Below the pieces are notes generated by a model, which saw only the letters and a program-made list of their open reading frames with translations, was not told the DNA's origin and searched no databases. The position numbers and the translations under genes are program-made. Positions 48,180 to 56,594 of a DNA stretch of 64,000 bases are shown here, piece after piece. Within the stretch, counting starts at the first letter, position 1, and the number at the start of each line of letters is the position of its first letter. Source of the DNA: Spirochaetales bacterium (GTDB lineage: Bacteria; Spirochaetota; Spirochaetia; Treponematales; Treponemataceae); NCBI GenBank assembly GCA_030540405.1, contig JAUNWH010000005.1, forward strand, positions 25,048-89,047. The letters are read 5' to 3'.

Positions 48180-48186
48180 AAAAATT

Positions 48187-49518
48187 CTACATATTAGATT
48201 CTTTTTCCCATGTAGAAACAACATCAGCTGCAACATCGTCCCAGCTCTTTGAGCCCTGTGCATATCTAAGCAAAGAAGCTCCGAAGTTGTCTTTGAATGC
48301 CTGTGAAGGGAACAATGTGAAGTTCCATGCAACAGAAGTAATTCCAGGCTTGCTCATCCATTTGCTGATTTCAACTGCAAGAGGATCTGTTGGACGTTCG
48401 CTGTCAGAGAATGTGTCAAACGGAGCAATGAATCCGAGCTTGTTTGTTACATAGTTCTTTCCAAAGTCGCTTGAATAGAGCCAGTATACGAAGTCTGCTG
48501 TAGCTTTCTGCTCTTCTGCTGAAGCTTTTGCGTTGATACAATAGAAGTTTTCTGTTCCAATGCACAAGCCCTGTGATTCTTCGCCTTCAACTCCTGTGTA
48601 GATTGGAAGATATTTTACATTTTCTGGAAGAACTTTGTTTCCTGAAACACCGGCAACCTGTCCCCAAGCCCAGTTTCCGTTCTGAACCATTACACATTTT
48701 TCAAGAGCAAATTCAGACATAGAATCTGTAACTGTTTTTGTTCCAACAGCCTTGCGGTCAACAGTTGAATCGTTCAAGTAAAGGTCAAGAATGTTCTGGA
48801 ATTCTTTTCCGTACTGGAACTTGATTTTCTTTGTTGCGTCAGAAGCAAGGTCAATGTTGTTGTTCTTGAATTCATAGTAAACTGGAAGGTTTGCAAGGTG
48901 AGTCTGCCATCTCCAGTCTTCGCCGGCTTTCAATGATGTAGAAGCGAAAACACCGTCGATTCCAAGAACTTTTGCGTTTTTCTGCATATCATCAGCAACA
49001 GCCTTGAGCTTTGCAAAGTTATTTATTTCTTCCATGCTTGAATATGGAACTGCCTTGTTTGAAAGAGCGAAATATTTGTCTGTGAGAGCCTTGTTGTAAA
49101 TGATTCCGTAGCCTTCTACAACATAAGGAACACCGTAAACTCCTTTTCCAGAAGTTACAGCCAAAGATTTGTCAGAAAGATGCTTGTAGATTTCTGTGTT
49201 TGAAAGGTCTGCGCAATATGATTTCCAGTTTGCGTATCCGCGTGGTCCGTTAATCTGGAAAAGAGTTGGAGCTTCTTTCGTTGACATTTTTGACATAAGA
49301 GTCTGTTCATAGGAATTGTTTGCCGCTGTTTCAACAATAACTTTTACGCCAGTTTCTTTTTCATACTCATCTGCAAGTTCCTGATAAACACCTGCAACTT
49401 CCGGCTTGAAGTTCAAATAGCGAACTGTAAGCTGTTTTTTTCCGCCGCATGAAGCAAGCATAAAAGCAGAAGATGCTGCCATAGCAACAGCAGCTGCAAC
49501 TTTAATAAATTTTTTCAT
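48187..49518 (-). CDS. sugar ABC transporter substrate-binding lipoprotein
   Basis: A 443-residue family 1 solute-binding protein with a lipoprotein signal peptide (SSAFMLASCGGKK, lipobox Cys about 24). Aromatic-rich segments and the EYEKETGVKVIVETAA start are typical of CUT1 binding proteins for maltodextrins or related oligosaccharides. First gene of the operon, behind the LacI-type operator. AGGAGG precedes the ATG. With malQ present, a maltodextrin ligand is likely but not proven. Confidence 0.94.
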   Translation of the reverse strand: MKKFIKVAAAVAMAASSAFMLASCGGKKQLTVRYLNFKPEVAGVYQELADEYEKETGVKVIVETAANNSYEQTLMSKMSTKEAPTLFQINGPRGYANWKSYCADLSNTEIYKHLSDKSLAVTSGKGVYGVPYVVEGYGIIYNKALTDKYFALSNKAVPYSSMEEINNFAKLKAVADDMQKNAKVLGIDGVFASTSLKAGEDWRWQTHLANLPVYYEFKNNNIDLASDATKKIKFQYGKEFQNILDLYLNDSTVDRKAVGTKTVTDSMSEFALEKCVMVQNGNWAWGQVAGVSGNKVLPENVKYLPIYTGVEGEESQGLCIGTENFYCINAKASAEEQKATADFVYWLYSSDFGKNYVTNKLGFIAPFDTFSDSERPTDPLAVEISKWMSKPGITSVAWNFTLFPSQAFKDNFGASLLRYAQGSKSWDDVAADVVSTWEKESNM

Positions 49519-49568
49519 TTTTTCCTCCTAAAAAAAATCCAAAACAATAAAATACATAGCATGGAACG

Positions 49569-49617
49569 TGGAAACGTTTCCATAGTCTCAGTATACACAT
49601 TATAAAAATATTGTCAA
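49569..49617 (-). promoter_or_regulatory. promoter and LacI-type operator of the maltodextrin operon
   Basis: TTGACA (49612-49617), 16-base spacer, TATACT (49590-49595). The perfect palindrome TGGAAACGTTTCCA (49569-49582) lies just past the expected start of transcription, so a bound repressor would block initiation. The site matches the LacI/GalR-family consensus. Confidence 0.85.
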
Positions 49618-49686
49618 TTTTTTTTTCAAAAGTTTTATTTGAATGAATTTTGTTTTATTTTTTAGGAGATTTCATCACATTTTTAT

Positions 49687-49700
49687 GGAAACGTTCTTAG
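49687..49700 (-). promoter_or_regulatory. auxiliary LacI-type half operator
   Basis: TGGAAACGTTCTTA keeps the left arm and centre of the main operator. Centre-to-centre distance to the main operator is 118 bases, about 11 helical turns, compatible with looping. The 429-base gap 49519-49947 also holds two hairpin elements and the putP promoter. Confidence 0.5.
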
Positions 49701-49758
49701 AATTTGTCGCGTTTTTCAATTCATAAATTAGCCTAAATATCAAGTTTTATAATTCAAC

Positions 49759-49785
49759 GTCATTATCCAGCTTGACCAGATAATC
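49759..49785 (+). repeat. 27-bp dispersed hairpin element
   Basis: GTC, ATTATCCAG, CTTGA, CCAGATAAT, C; two stem pairs are mismatched. Sits 15 bases from an oppositely oriented copy. Confidence 0.7.
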
Positions 49786-49800
49786 AAATATAATGTAAAA

Positions 49801-49827
49801 GATTTCCATGTCAAGCACAGAAATGAC
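49801..49827 (-). repeat. 27-bp dispersed hairpin element, degenerate
   Basis: Minus-strand copy with stem ATTTCTGTG/CATGGAAAT and loop CTTGA; two stem pairs mismatched or weak. Head-to-head with 49759-49785. Confidence 0.65.
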
Positions 49828-49892
49828 AGTTAAAAAGTCGTTTTTGACAATATTTCAACATAAAACCGTGGCAATTCCGGCAACTCTTCCTG

Positions 49893-49921
49893 TTGAAAAC
49901 ATCATATTTATGCACTAAAAT
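49893..49921 (+). promoter_or_regulatory. putP promoter
   Basis: TTGAAA (49893-49898), 17 bases, TAAAAT (49916-49921), 26 bases before the ATG at 49948, with TTGGAG as ribosome binding site between. Confidence 0.65.
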
Positions 49922-49947
49922 TGCATATATTTTACTTTGGAGCACTT

Positions 49948-51465
49948 ATGACATCACAAATGATTGCAAAAATCATAGCCTTTGCATTGTACCTTGGCTT
50001 TATGGTTTACATTGGACTTAGGAATGCAAAGAAAAACAACAATTCTTCTGATTTTTTTCTAGGCGGAAGAAAACTCGGACCTTGGGTTACAGCATTAAGC
50101 GCGGAAGCCTCTGACTCTTCAGCGTGGCTTTTGATGGGACTTCCCGGACTTTGCTATCTTGGAGGAATCAAGGAAACTTTCTGGACAGCGATTGGACTTA
50201 TCGTAGGAACTTACCTAAACTGGCTTTTTGTTGCAAAACCGCTTCGCCGCTGCACAATAGCTTTTGGAGATTCCATAACAATTCCAGAATTCTTCACAAA
50301 CCGCTTTAAAGACAAGACTCATCTTCTTTCACTTATTTCTGTTATCTTCATAGTTCTTTTCTTTACAATTTATACAGCTTCGGGATTTGTAGCCTGCGCC
50401 AAGCTTTTTAATTCTGTATTCAATCTTCCTTATCATGCAGGACTTGTAATCGGGCTTGTTGTAATCCTTTCATATACAATTATGGGCGGATATTTTGCGG
50501 TCTGCACAACTGATTTTATTCAAGGACTTTTGATTTTTGTGGCATTTGTTGTTTCTTCATTGGTTGCAATTTTTGCGCTCGGAGGACCTGCGGAAGCATT
50601 TGCAAAGGCAGCGGAATTCAGCGAAAAAGCCATGAACGGAGAATTCGGCGCGGAAATGCTTGCAAAATTCACGGCAAACAAAAATTACAGTGCAAGCTCA
50701 ATTGTTTCAGCTCTTGCCTGGGGACTTGGATATTTTGGAATGCCTCACATTATTGTGCGCTTTATGGGAATCCGCTCAGAAGAGGAGCTTACAAAGGCGC
50801 GCAGAATCGGAACAGTTTGGATGGTCATTTCATACATCGGAACTTTTGTAATCGGAACACTTGGAACCGCATATCTTTTGCCAAAACTTCTTTCCGGAGC
50901 CGCCGCCGAAACAGTTTTCAGCGAGACAATGCTTAAAATGTATCCGGCATTTATTGCAGGAATTTTCCTTTGCGCGATCCTTGCGGCATCAATGAGCACG
51001 GCAGACAGCCAGCTTCTTTCAGCAGCAAGCGCAGTTAGCCGGGACTTCTTCAAGGGAATTGTAAAAAAAGACGCTGATGAAAAATCAGTTTTAAATGTAG
51101 GACGCATAACGGTTTTTGCAATCGCAGCAGTAGCATTTTTCCTTTCGTTAAATCCAGAAAGCTCAATCTTCGGACTTGTAAGCTATGCCTGGGCTGGATT
51201 CGGCGCAACATTCGGACCGCTTGTTTTGCTTGCGTTGTTCTGGCGCGGAATGACAAACAAAGGCGCAATTGCAGGACTTATTGCAGGCGGAATCACTGTT
51301 GTTCTTTGGCACAATATGTCCGGCGGAATTTTCAATATTTACGAAATTCTTCCTGGCTTTATAATCTGCCTTTTGGTTTCTGTAGTTGTAAGCCTTCTTG
51401 ACAAAAACAAAGATGCCGAAATGCTTGCAGAATTCGACAAGTACAAGTCATTAAGTAAAAAATAA
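49948..51465 (+). CDS. putP: sodium/proline symporter
   Basis: A 505-residue SSS-family transporter with about 13 helices. Family markers are DFFLGGRKLGPWVTALSAEASDSSAWLLMG, GYFAVCTTDFIQG and AILAASMSTADSQLLSAAS. PutP imports proline with sodium. Other SSS substrates cannot be excluded, but the N-terminal pattern is PutP-like. The frame opens at TTG 49921 inside the promoter; the ATG at 49948 has GGAG five bases upstream. A terminator follows at 51541. Confidence 0.92.
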   Translation: MTSQMIAKIIAFALYLGFMVYIGLRNAKKNNNSSDFFLGGRKLGPWVTALSAEASDSSAWLLMGLPGLCYLGGIKETFWTAIGLIVGTYLNWLFVAKPLRRCTIAFGDSITIPEFFTNRFKDKTHLLSLISVIFIVLFFTIYTASGFVACAKLFNSVFNLPYHAGLVIGLVVILSYTIMGGYFAVCTTDFIQGLLIFVAFVVSSLVAIFALGGPAEAFAKAAEFSEKAMNGEFGAEMLAKFTANKNYSASSIVSALAWGLGYFGMPHIIVRFMGIRSEEELTKARRIGTVWMVISYIGTFVIGTLGTAYLLPKLLSGAAAETVFSETMLKMYPAFIAGIFLCAILAASMSTADSQLLSAASAVSRDFFKGIVKKDADEKSVLNVGRITVFAIAAVAFFLSLNPESSIFGLVSYAWAGFGATFGPLVLLALFWRGMTNKGAIAGLIAGGITVVLWHNMSGGIFNIYEILPGFIICLLVSVVVSLLDKNKDAEMLAEFDKYKSLSKK

Positions 51466-51503
51466 ATTATGACTCATTGTTATTATAAGGCTTAAAGTTT
51501 TAT

Positions 51504-51530
51504 GTCATTGTCCGGCATGACCGGGCAATC
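51504..51530 (+). repeat. 27-bp dispersed hairpin element
   Basis: GTC, ATTGTCCGG, loop CATGA, CCGGGCAAT, C with one G-T pair. Directly before the putP terminator, in the 371-base gap 51466-51836. Confidence 0.75.
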
Positions 51531-51540
51531 TTAACAGAAG

Positions 51541-51580
51541 CTGTCCAGCAAAGTTTTATTTTTACTGGGCAGTTTTTTTT
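51541..51580 (+). terminator. rho-independent terminator of putP
   Basis: CTGTCCAG (51541-51548) pairs with CTGGGCAG (51565-51572) and is followed by eight T (51573-51580). Confidence 0.85.
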
Positions 51581-51675
51581 ACATAAATCTATTTACAAAC
51601 GTTTCTTTTAGTAGTAACATAAAAACATTGAAACATTTTTCAAAACAAAAAAATTCATTCTTTCACTAGGAGAGT

Positions 51676-51809
51676 GTGAATAAAAACTTCGTCTGAAATA
51701 GCGTCAAAGTTTTTATTCACAAGTTTGCGTTGCAAACTTCCTTATCAACTGCATATTCTCATTTCATTGCGAATATGCTCAAAAAGCCAAATCGGAAATT
51801 GAAATTTCC
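51676..51809 (+). promoter_or_regulatory. leader with four consecutive hairpins before an ABC_sub_bind operon
   Basis: Four hairpins follow one another: 51676-51689 with 51707-51720 (14 bp), 51721-51728 with 51732-51739 (8 bp, three-base loop), 51751-51758 with 51771-51778 (8 bp) and 51794-51799 with 51804-51809 (6-7 bp). They end 27 bases before the ATG, followed by CATTGACTTTTTAT (51811-51824). No T-box, SAM, TPP or other known riboswitch core was recognised. An AAACGTTT palindrome lies at 51597-51604. Confidence 0.45.
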
Positions 51810-51836
51810 TCATTGACTTTTTATGGGAGAAACAAT

Positions 51837-52811
51837 ATGAAAAAACTTATTTTTATCGCAGCCCTTTTTTCTGCGCTTTCAGTTTATGCCAAGCCAGCAA
51901 AGAAAGTTAAAATAGGAATTGCAAAAATTGTTCAGCACGTTGCATTGGACGACATTGAGCGCGGCGTAATTGACGCAATAAAGGACGCTGGAATTGATGC
52001 AGATTACGACTTGCAAAATGCAAACGGAGATGTTGGAACTGCAGCGCAAATTGCAAATCAGTTTAAAGCGGAAAAAGTGAATGTCGCAGTTGGAATAGCA
52101 ACTCCAGTAGCGGTCGCGCTTGCAACAGCAATAAAAACTACTCCAGTTGTTTTTGGAACAGTTACAGATCCTGTTGGAGCAGGACTTGTTTCAACAGTAG
52201 AACACGGACAGCGCAATGTAACTGGAATGAGCGATGCGATTCCGACAGAGCAGCACATAAAGCTTTTTAAGGAAGTCGCCGGAATAAAAACTCTCGGATA
52301 TATTTACACAAGCAACGAAGACAATTCAGCAAGCGCGCTTTCACTTGTAGAAAAAGGATGCAAAGAAGCAGGAATAAAACTTGTAACTCAAAGCATCACA
52401 AAATCCGACGAAGTAAAGCAAGCTGCAGAAGCAATTGTAAACAGAGTAGACGGAATTTATCTTTCCACGGACAACACGGTTTTCAGCGCAATTGCAAGCC
52501 TCGTGAATGTTTTTGGAAAAGCAAAAAAACCGATTTTTTCAGGAGACGTTACAGCTGCAAAAGAAGGCGGAATTTTTATGGCAAGCGGATTCAACTATTA
52601 CAAAGCAGGCCGCGCAACAGGAGAAATGGTTGTGAAAATTCTTAACGGAGCAAAGCCTGCAAGCCTTCCTGTAAAATTTATGACAGATCCTTCAGATTCA
52701 GATTTCCTGATTGACTTGGATTCAGCGAAAAACTGCGGAATCTCAATAGACAAAAAATATATTGATTCTGCAAACTTCATATATCAAAACGGAAAACTTT
52801 CAGAAAAATAA
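51837..52811 (+). CDS. ABC_sub_bind family substrate-binding protein
   Basis: A 324-residue periplasmic binding protein with a signal peptide (MKKLIFIAALFSALSVYA) and the family pattern KIGIAKIVQHVALDDIERGV and VVFGTVTDPVGAGLV. This family includes the tryptophan/tyrosine TrpX proteins of streptococci. The frame starts upstream at TTG 51813; the ATG at 51837 has GGGAG. Nine bases separate it from the permease gene. The ligand is probably an aromatic amino acid or similar. Confidence 0.9.
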   Translation: MKKLIFIAALFSALSVYAKPAKKVKIGIAKIVQHVALDDIERGVIDAIKDAGIDADYDLQNANGDVGTAAQIANQFKAEKVNVAVGIATPVAVALATAIKTTPVVFGTVTDPVGAGLVSTVEHGQRNVTGMSDAIPTEQHIKLFKEVAGIKTLGYIYTSNEDNSASALSLVEKGCKEAGIKLVTQSITKSDEVKQAAEAIVNRVDGIYLSTDNTVFSAIASLVNVFGKAKKPIFSGDVTAAKEGGIFMASGFNYYKAGRATGEMVVKILNGAKPASLPVKFMTDPSDSDFLIDLDSAKNCGISIDKKYIDSANFIYQNGKLSEK

Positions 52812-52819
52812 AGCGGCTT

Positions 52820-53740
52820 ATGATTTCATCAATAATAATTGAAGGTTTGATTTACGGAATAATGGTTTTGGGTGTTTTTTCAACATTCAGAATCCTGAAT
52901 TTCTGCGACATGACAGTTGACGGCTCTTTTCCTTTGGGGGCTTGTGTTCTTGCATCTTGTCTTTTAAAAGGCATGAATCCAGCGGCGGCGATTTTTATTT
53001 CATTTTGCGCAGGACTTATTGCTGGTCTTATAACAAGCACGATTTACACAAAGCTTAAAATTCCAGATTTGCTCGCAGGAATTCTTACAATGACAATGCT
53101 TTATTCCGTGAATCTTAGAATTATGTCAAACAAGGCGAATGTTTCTTTTTTGAAGATTCCGACATTGTTTTCAAAAATTTCTGATTCAATGTACGAATAT
53201 TTTCCTTCAGTTGATCCGCAGTGGGGAATTGTTGTTTTTCTGATTATTTTTGTTTTAGCACTAAAGGCTCTGCTTGATCTTTTTTATCATACTGACCTTG
53301 GGCTTACAATGGGCGCGCTTGGAGCAAATCCTCAGCTTATAGTTTCACAGGGAATAAATCCAAGCATTTTAAGAGGAATCGGCATTTGCTTTGGAAACGG
53401 ACTTGCATCTTTGGCAGGAGCTTTTGCGGCAATGTACAACGGATTCGCAGATGTTGGAATGGGCACTGGAATTGTAGTTTCAGGACTCGCCTCTTTAATG
53501 CTTGGAGAATTTGCAATCCGCTCCAATAAAATTTCAGTGCAGACATTCCGCGTAATAGCAGGCTCTTTTATTTACAGAGCACTCATGATGCTTGCCCGCA
53601 GCTACGGATATAAAATCCACATAACGCCAAATGACTTAAAGCTTGCAACAGGAATTCTAATCATAATCTGCCTTATTATTTCCCGCACAAATTTAAAAGA
53701 AAAATTCAAATCATCGTCCAAAAACGGAGCTTCAAAATGA
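52820..53740 (+). CDS. ABC transporter permease (TrpY/LivM-like)
   Basis: A 306-residue permease of the branched-chain/ABC_sub_bind-associated type, with about eight helices and the typical MTVDGSFPLGACVLA and GNGLASLAGAFAAMYNGF segments. Partner of the binding protein upstream; its stop overlaps the ATPase start by four bases. Confidence 0.9.
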   Translation: MISSIIIEGLIYGIMVLGVFSTFRILNFCDMTVDGSFPLGACVLASCLLKGMNPAAAIFISFCAGLIAGLITSTIYTKLKIPDLLAGILTMTMLYSVNLRIMSNKANVSFLKIPTLFSKISDSMYEYFPSVDPQWGIVVFLIIFVLALKALLDLFYHTDLGLTMGALGANPQLIVSQGINPSILRGIGICFGNGLASLAGAFAAMYNGFADVGMGTGIVVSGLASLMLGEFAIRSNKISVQTFRVIAGSFIYRALMMLARSYGYKIHITPNDLKLATGILIIICLIISRTNLKEKFKSSSKNGASK

Positions 53741-54540
53741 TTGAGCTAAAAAACATTGGAATTACATTTAACAAAAATACTCCAGACGAAAACACCGCGC
53801 TTAAAAACATAAATCTTTCAATTAATAAAGGCGACTTTATAACTGTAATCGGAAGCAACGGAGCCGGAAAATCAACTTTATACAATGTTATTTCCGGAAC
53901 ATATTCTCCAACTGAAGGCTCGATTTTTCTTGAAACAGAAAACGGAATAAAGGACATAACAAAAGACAAAGAATACAAACGCGCAAAATATATCGGACGA
54001 ATTTTCCAGAATCCGCTTTTAGGAACAGCCGGAAAAATGTCGCTTGAAGACAACATGGTCATTGCATCAAAAAAAGGATTCAAAGGACTTAAAATCAGCC
54101 TGAACAATAAAACTCGCAGTTTTTTCAAGGAGGAACTTTCCAAGCTGAACATGGGGCTTGAAAACCGGCTTAGCGACAATGTTGAGCTTTTTTCAGGCGG
54201 ACAAAGACAGGCTCTAACACTTCTTATGGCTGTAATGTCAAAGCCTTCGCTTCTTTTGCTTGACGAGCATACGGCGGCCCTTGATCCTTCAAACGCTGCG
54301 ATTGTAATGGAACTTACACGGAAATTTGCAAAGGAATACAATCTTACAGTTATGATGGTAACTCACAATATGCAGCACGCGCTTGACTACGGCACACGGC
54401 TTTTGATGATGGATTCAGGCGAAATTATAATGGACATAGGAAAAGAAGAAAAGCAAAAACTTACAATGGATTCAATAATCGAAAAATTCCGAGCCATAAA
54501 AAAACATTCTCTTCAAAACGATCAGATGCTGCTTCAGTAA
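53737..54540 (+). CDS. ABC transporter ATP-binding protein
   Basis: A 267-residue ATPase: Walker A GSNGAGKST, signature FSGGQRQALTLLMA, Walker B LLLLDEHTAALDP (His in place of the usual Pro after Glu, as in this subfamily), switch His in VTHNM. Third component of the ABC_sub_bind importer. Confidence 0.93.
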   Translation: MIELKNIGITFNKNTPDENTALKNINLSINKGDFITVIGSNGAGKSTLYNVISGTYSPTEGSIFLETENGIKDITKDKEYKRAKYIGRIFQNPLLGTAGKMSLEDNMVIASKKGFKGLKISLNNKTRSFFKEELSKLNMGLENRLSDNVELFSGGQRQALTLLMAVMSKPSLLLLDEHTAALDPSNAAIVMELTRKFAKEYNLTVMMVTHNMQHALDYGTRLLMMDSGEIIMDIGKEEKQKLTMDSIIEKFRAIKKHSLQNDQMLLQ

Positions 54541-54560
54541 TCCGCAGAAATTTTGCTTAA

Positions 54561-54589
54561 TTGTATTTTTCCCTTAGCCTTGCTATAAT
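54561..54589 (+). promoter_or_regulatory. promoter giving a leaderless dicarboxylate-symporter transcript
   Basis: TTGTAT (54561-54566), 17 bases, consensus TATAAT (54584-54589), then eight bases to the ATG at 54598. No ribosome binding site. Confidence 0.65.
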
Positions 54590-54597
54590 CCGTTGCT

Positions 54598-55827
54598 ATG
54601 AGAATTTGGCTTAAATATTTAATTGGCATTTCAATCGGTTTAATTTCCGCCCTTGTTTTTTCTCCTTCAACTGTTCAAGGACAAGCGGCTCTTGATTTTA
54701 TTGTGGAAATTGCAGTCCGCTTCGGAAGATACGCGCTGCTTCCAGTTTTGTTTTTTTCTGTTTCAATTTCATTTTTTAAGCTTCGGGATGAAAAGCTTTT
54801 AACAAAAGCATCTGCCTGGACATTCGGCGTAATATTTTCATCGTCGTTTGCGCTCATGCTTCTAGGACTTGTTTCCGCGCTTGCAATAAAGCTTCCGCGC
54901 ATTCCAATCACAACTGAAAAAGCTTCCGAAGTTTCTTCATTCGCATGGCAGACTTTGATAACAAAACTTTTTCCTTTTTCCGGATTTGAATCCTTGATGG
55001 ACGGAGCGTACCTTTTGCCTTGCTTTATTTTTGCAGGACTTGCAGGAGCTGGAGCCGCCAGTGATAAAAACGCTTCAAAAGCAGCGGTCGGACTTTTTGA
55101 TTCGCTCAGCAAAGTATTTTACATTGTCTTGAGTTTTTTCATTGAAATTTTCGCAGTCGGAATGATTGCCGTAATGTGCCGCTGGACAATAGATTTTATT
55201 TCAGCAATAAGCAGCGGAGTTTACAACGGACTTATAATAATGCTCACTGCGGATTTACTCATAGTTGCCTTTATTATCTATCCGCTAATATTAAGATTTC
55301 TCTGCCACGAAATGCATCCGTACAGAGTTTTGTACGCTTCCATTTGTCCTTTTTTAGTCGCGTTTTTCAGCGGAGACACAAACCTTGCGCTTGCATTGAA
55401 TCTTCGGCACGGAAAAGAAAGCCTTGGAATAAAAAGAAGAATCAACGCATTTTCGTTTCCGCTTTTTTCTATTTTTGGACGCGGAGGCGCAGCTTTAGTT
55501 CAGGCGGTAGGCTTTGTTCTTATTTTACGTTCTTACTCTAGCCTCGGAATTCCAGTGCTGGACGTTTTGTGGATTGCAGGAGTTTCGTTCTTGCTTTCAT
55601 TTGCCTTGGCAGAAATTCCTTTAGGCGGACCGTTTGCCGCAATTACTTCAATGTGCATTTTGTACGGACGCGGATTTGAATCAGGCTATCTGCTTTTGAA
55701 AAATGCAGTTCCCATTATTTGCGCCTATGCAGCCGGAATCGATTCTCTTACCGCAATGTTTGGAAGCTATATAATTGCTGTAAAAACAAAAATGATTCAT
55801 CATCAGGAGCTTAGAAAATTCATTTAA
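54598..55827 (+). CDS. dicarboxylate/amino acid:cation symporter (DAACS family)
   Basis: A 409-residue membrane transporter of the GltP/DctA superfamily with the conserved C-terminal region (FAAITSMCILYGRGF, and an SGDTNLALALN segment in the serine-rich reentrant-loop position). It would import glutamate, aspartate or C4-dicarboxylates with sodium or protons. It is divergent from textbook GltP, so substrate is uncertain. The start has no Shine-Dalgarno sequence. rsmE follows one base later. Confidence 0.85.
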   Translation: MRIWLKYLIGISIGLISALVFSPSTVQGQAALDFIVEIAVRFGRYALLPVLFFSVSISFFKLRDEKLLTKASAWTFGVIFSSSFALMLLGLVSALAIKLPRIPITTEKASEVSSFAWQTLITKLFPFSGFESLMDGAYLLPCFIFAGLAGAGAASDKNASKAAVGLFDSLSKVFYIVLSFFIEIFAVGMIAVMCRWTIDFISAISSGVYNGLIIMLTADLLIVAFIIYPLILRFLCHEMHPYRVLYASICPFLVAFFSGDTNLALALNLRHGKESLGIKRRINAFSFPLFSIFGRGGAALVQAVGFVLILRSYSSLGIPVLDVLWIAGVSFLLSFALAEIPLGGPFAAITSMCILYGRGFESGYLLLKNAVPIICAYAAGIDSLTAMFGSYIIAVKTKMIHHQELRKFI

Positions 55828-55828
55828 A

Positions 55829-56593
55829 ATGAACATCTGTCTTTTTTCCCCGGAAGAAATTTTAAATCCACTTGACATTCAAGACGAGCGCGCCAAGCAC
55901 ATTCTGAAAATCCTGCATAAAAAAGAAGGCGAAAGTTTTTCAGCAGGAATTATCGGAGAACAAGCCGGAACTGCCGTCATAAAAAAAATTGACGTTGAAG
56001 AAAAAAAATCTTCTGACGGAAAAAAAACATTTAAAGGCGGAAAAATTTATTTTGACTTTACACCAGAATCCGATGGAAAAAAACTTTATCCGCTAAAAAT
56101 GATTATTGGATTTCCCCGGCCGATTCAGCTCAAGCGGCTTTTGCGCGACATGGCATCTTTGGGCGTTCAGGAAGTTCACCTTACAGGAACAGAGCTTGGT
56201 GAAAAATCGTATTTAAAATCAGACCTTGCAACAAAAGGCGAGGCAGAAAAATTTCTTGTGGACGGAAGCATTCAGGCAGGCTCTACACAAGTTCCAAAAC
56301 TTTTTATTCACCAAACATTAAAAAACTGCCTTGATCAAATTGACCTTGAAGGAAAACTTTTTGCGCTTGACAATATTGAGCCATCCCGAAGTCTTTCCTG
56401 CGCATTAAAAGAAAAAACTCAAAAAGCAGTAGCCGCAATCGGAAGCGAACGTGGCTGGACAAATTCAGAACGCCAGATTTTTAACCAAAACGGCTTTGAG
56501 CTTTTAAGCATGGGAAAAAGAATCTTGCGGACAGAAACAGCGTCAACAGTCGCAGCTTCACTTATCTTGGATTCCATGGGAGTTTTGGACTAA
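55829..56593 (+). CDS. rsmE: 16S rRNA (uracil1498-N3)-methyltransferase
   Basis: A 254-residue SPOUT-family methyltransferase with PUA-like N-terminus (HILKILHKKEGESF) and the trefoil-knot motifs IGSERGWTNSERQIF and MGKRILRTETAS. It methylates U1498 of 16S rRNA at the decoding site. It is 1 base after the symporter stop and 1 base before the DUF763 gene, with no ribosome binding site of its own, so it is translated by coupling. Confidence 0.93.
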   Translation: MNICLFSPEEILNPLDIQDERAKHILKILHKKEGESFSAGIIGEQAGTAVIKKIDVEEKKSSDGKKTFKGGKIYFDFTPESDGKKLYPLKMIIGFPRPIQLKRLLRDMASLGVQEVHLTGTELGEKSYLKSDLATKGEAEKFLVDGSIQAGSTQVPKLFIHQTLKNCLDQIDLEGKLFALDNIEPSRSLSCALKEKTQKAVAAIGSERGWTNSERQIFNQNGFELLSMGKRILRTETASTVAASLILDSMGVLD

Positions 56594-56594
56594 A

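Noticed and set aside
26082..51820. TTGACT in the shared leader motif as a -35 box
   Set aside because: A -10 box at 16-18 bases would fall at or beyond the ribosome binding site and start codon, and none is visible.
51466..51836. T-box or other known riboswitch upstream of the binding-protein gene
   Set aside because: The conserved T-box antiterminator sequence and specifier arrangement are not visible, and the last hairpin has no terminator T run.
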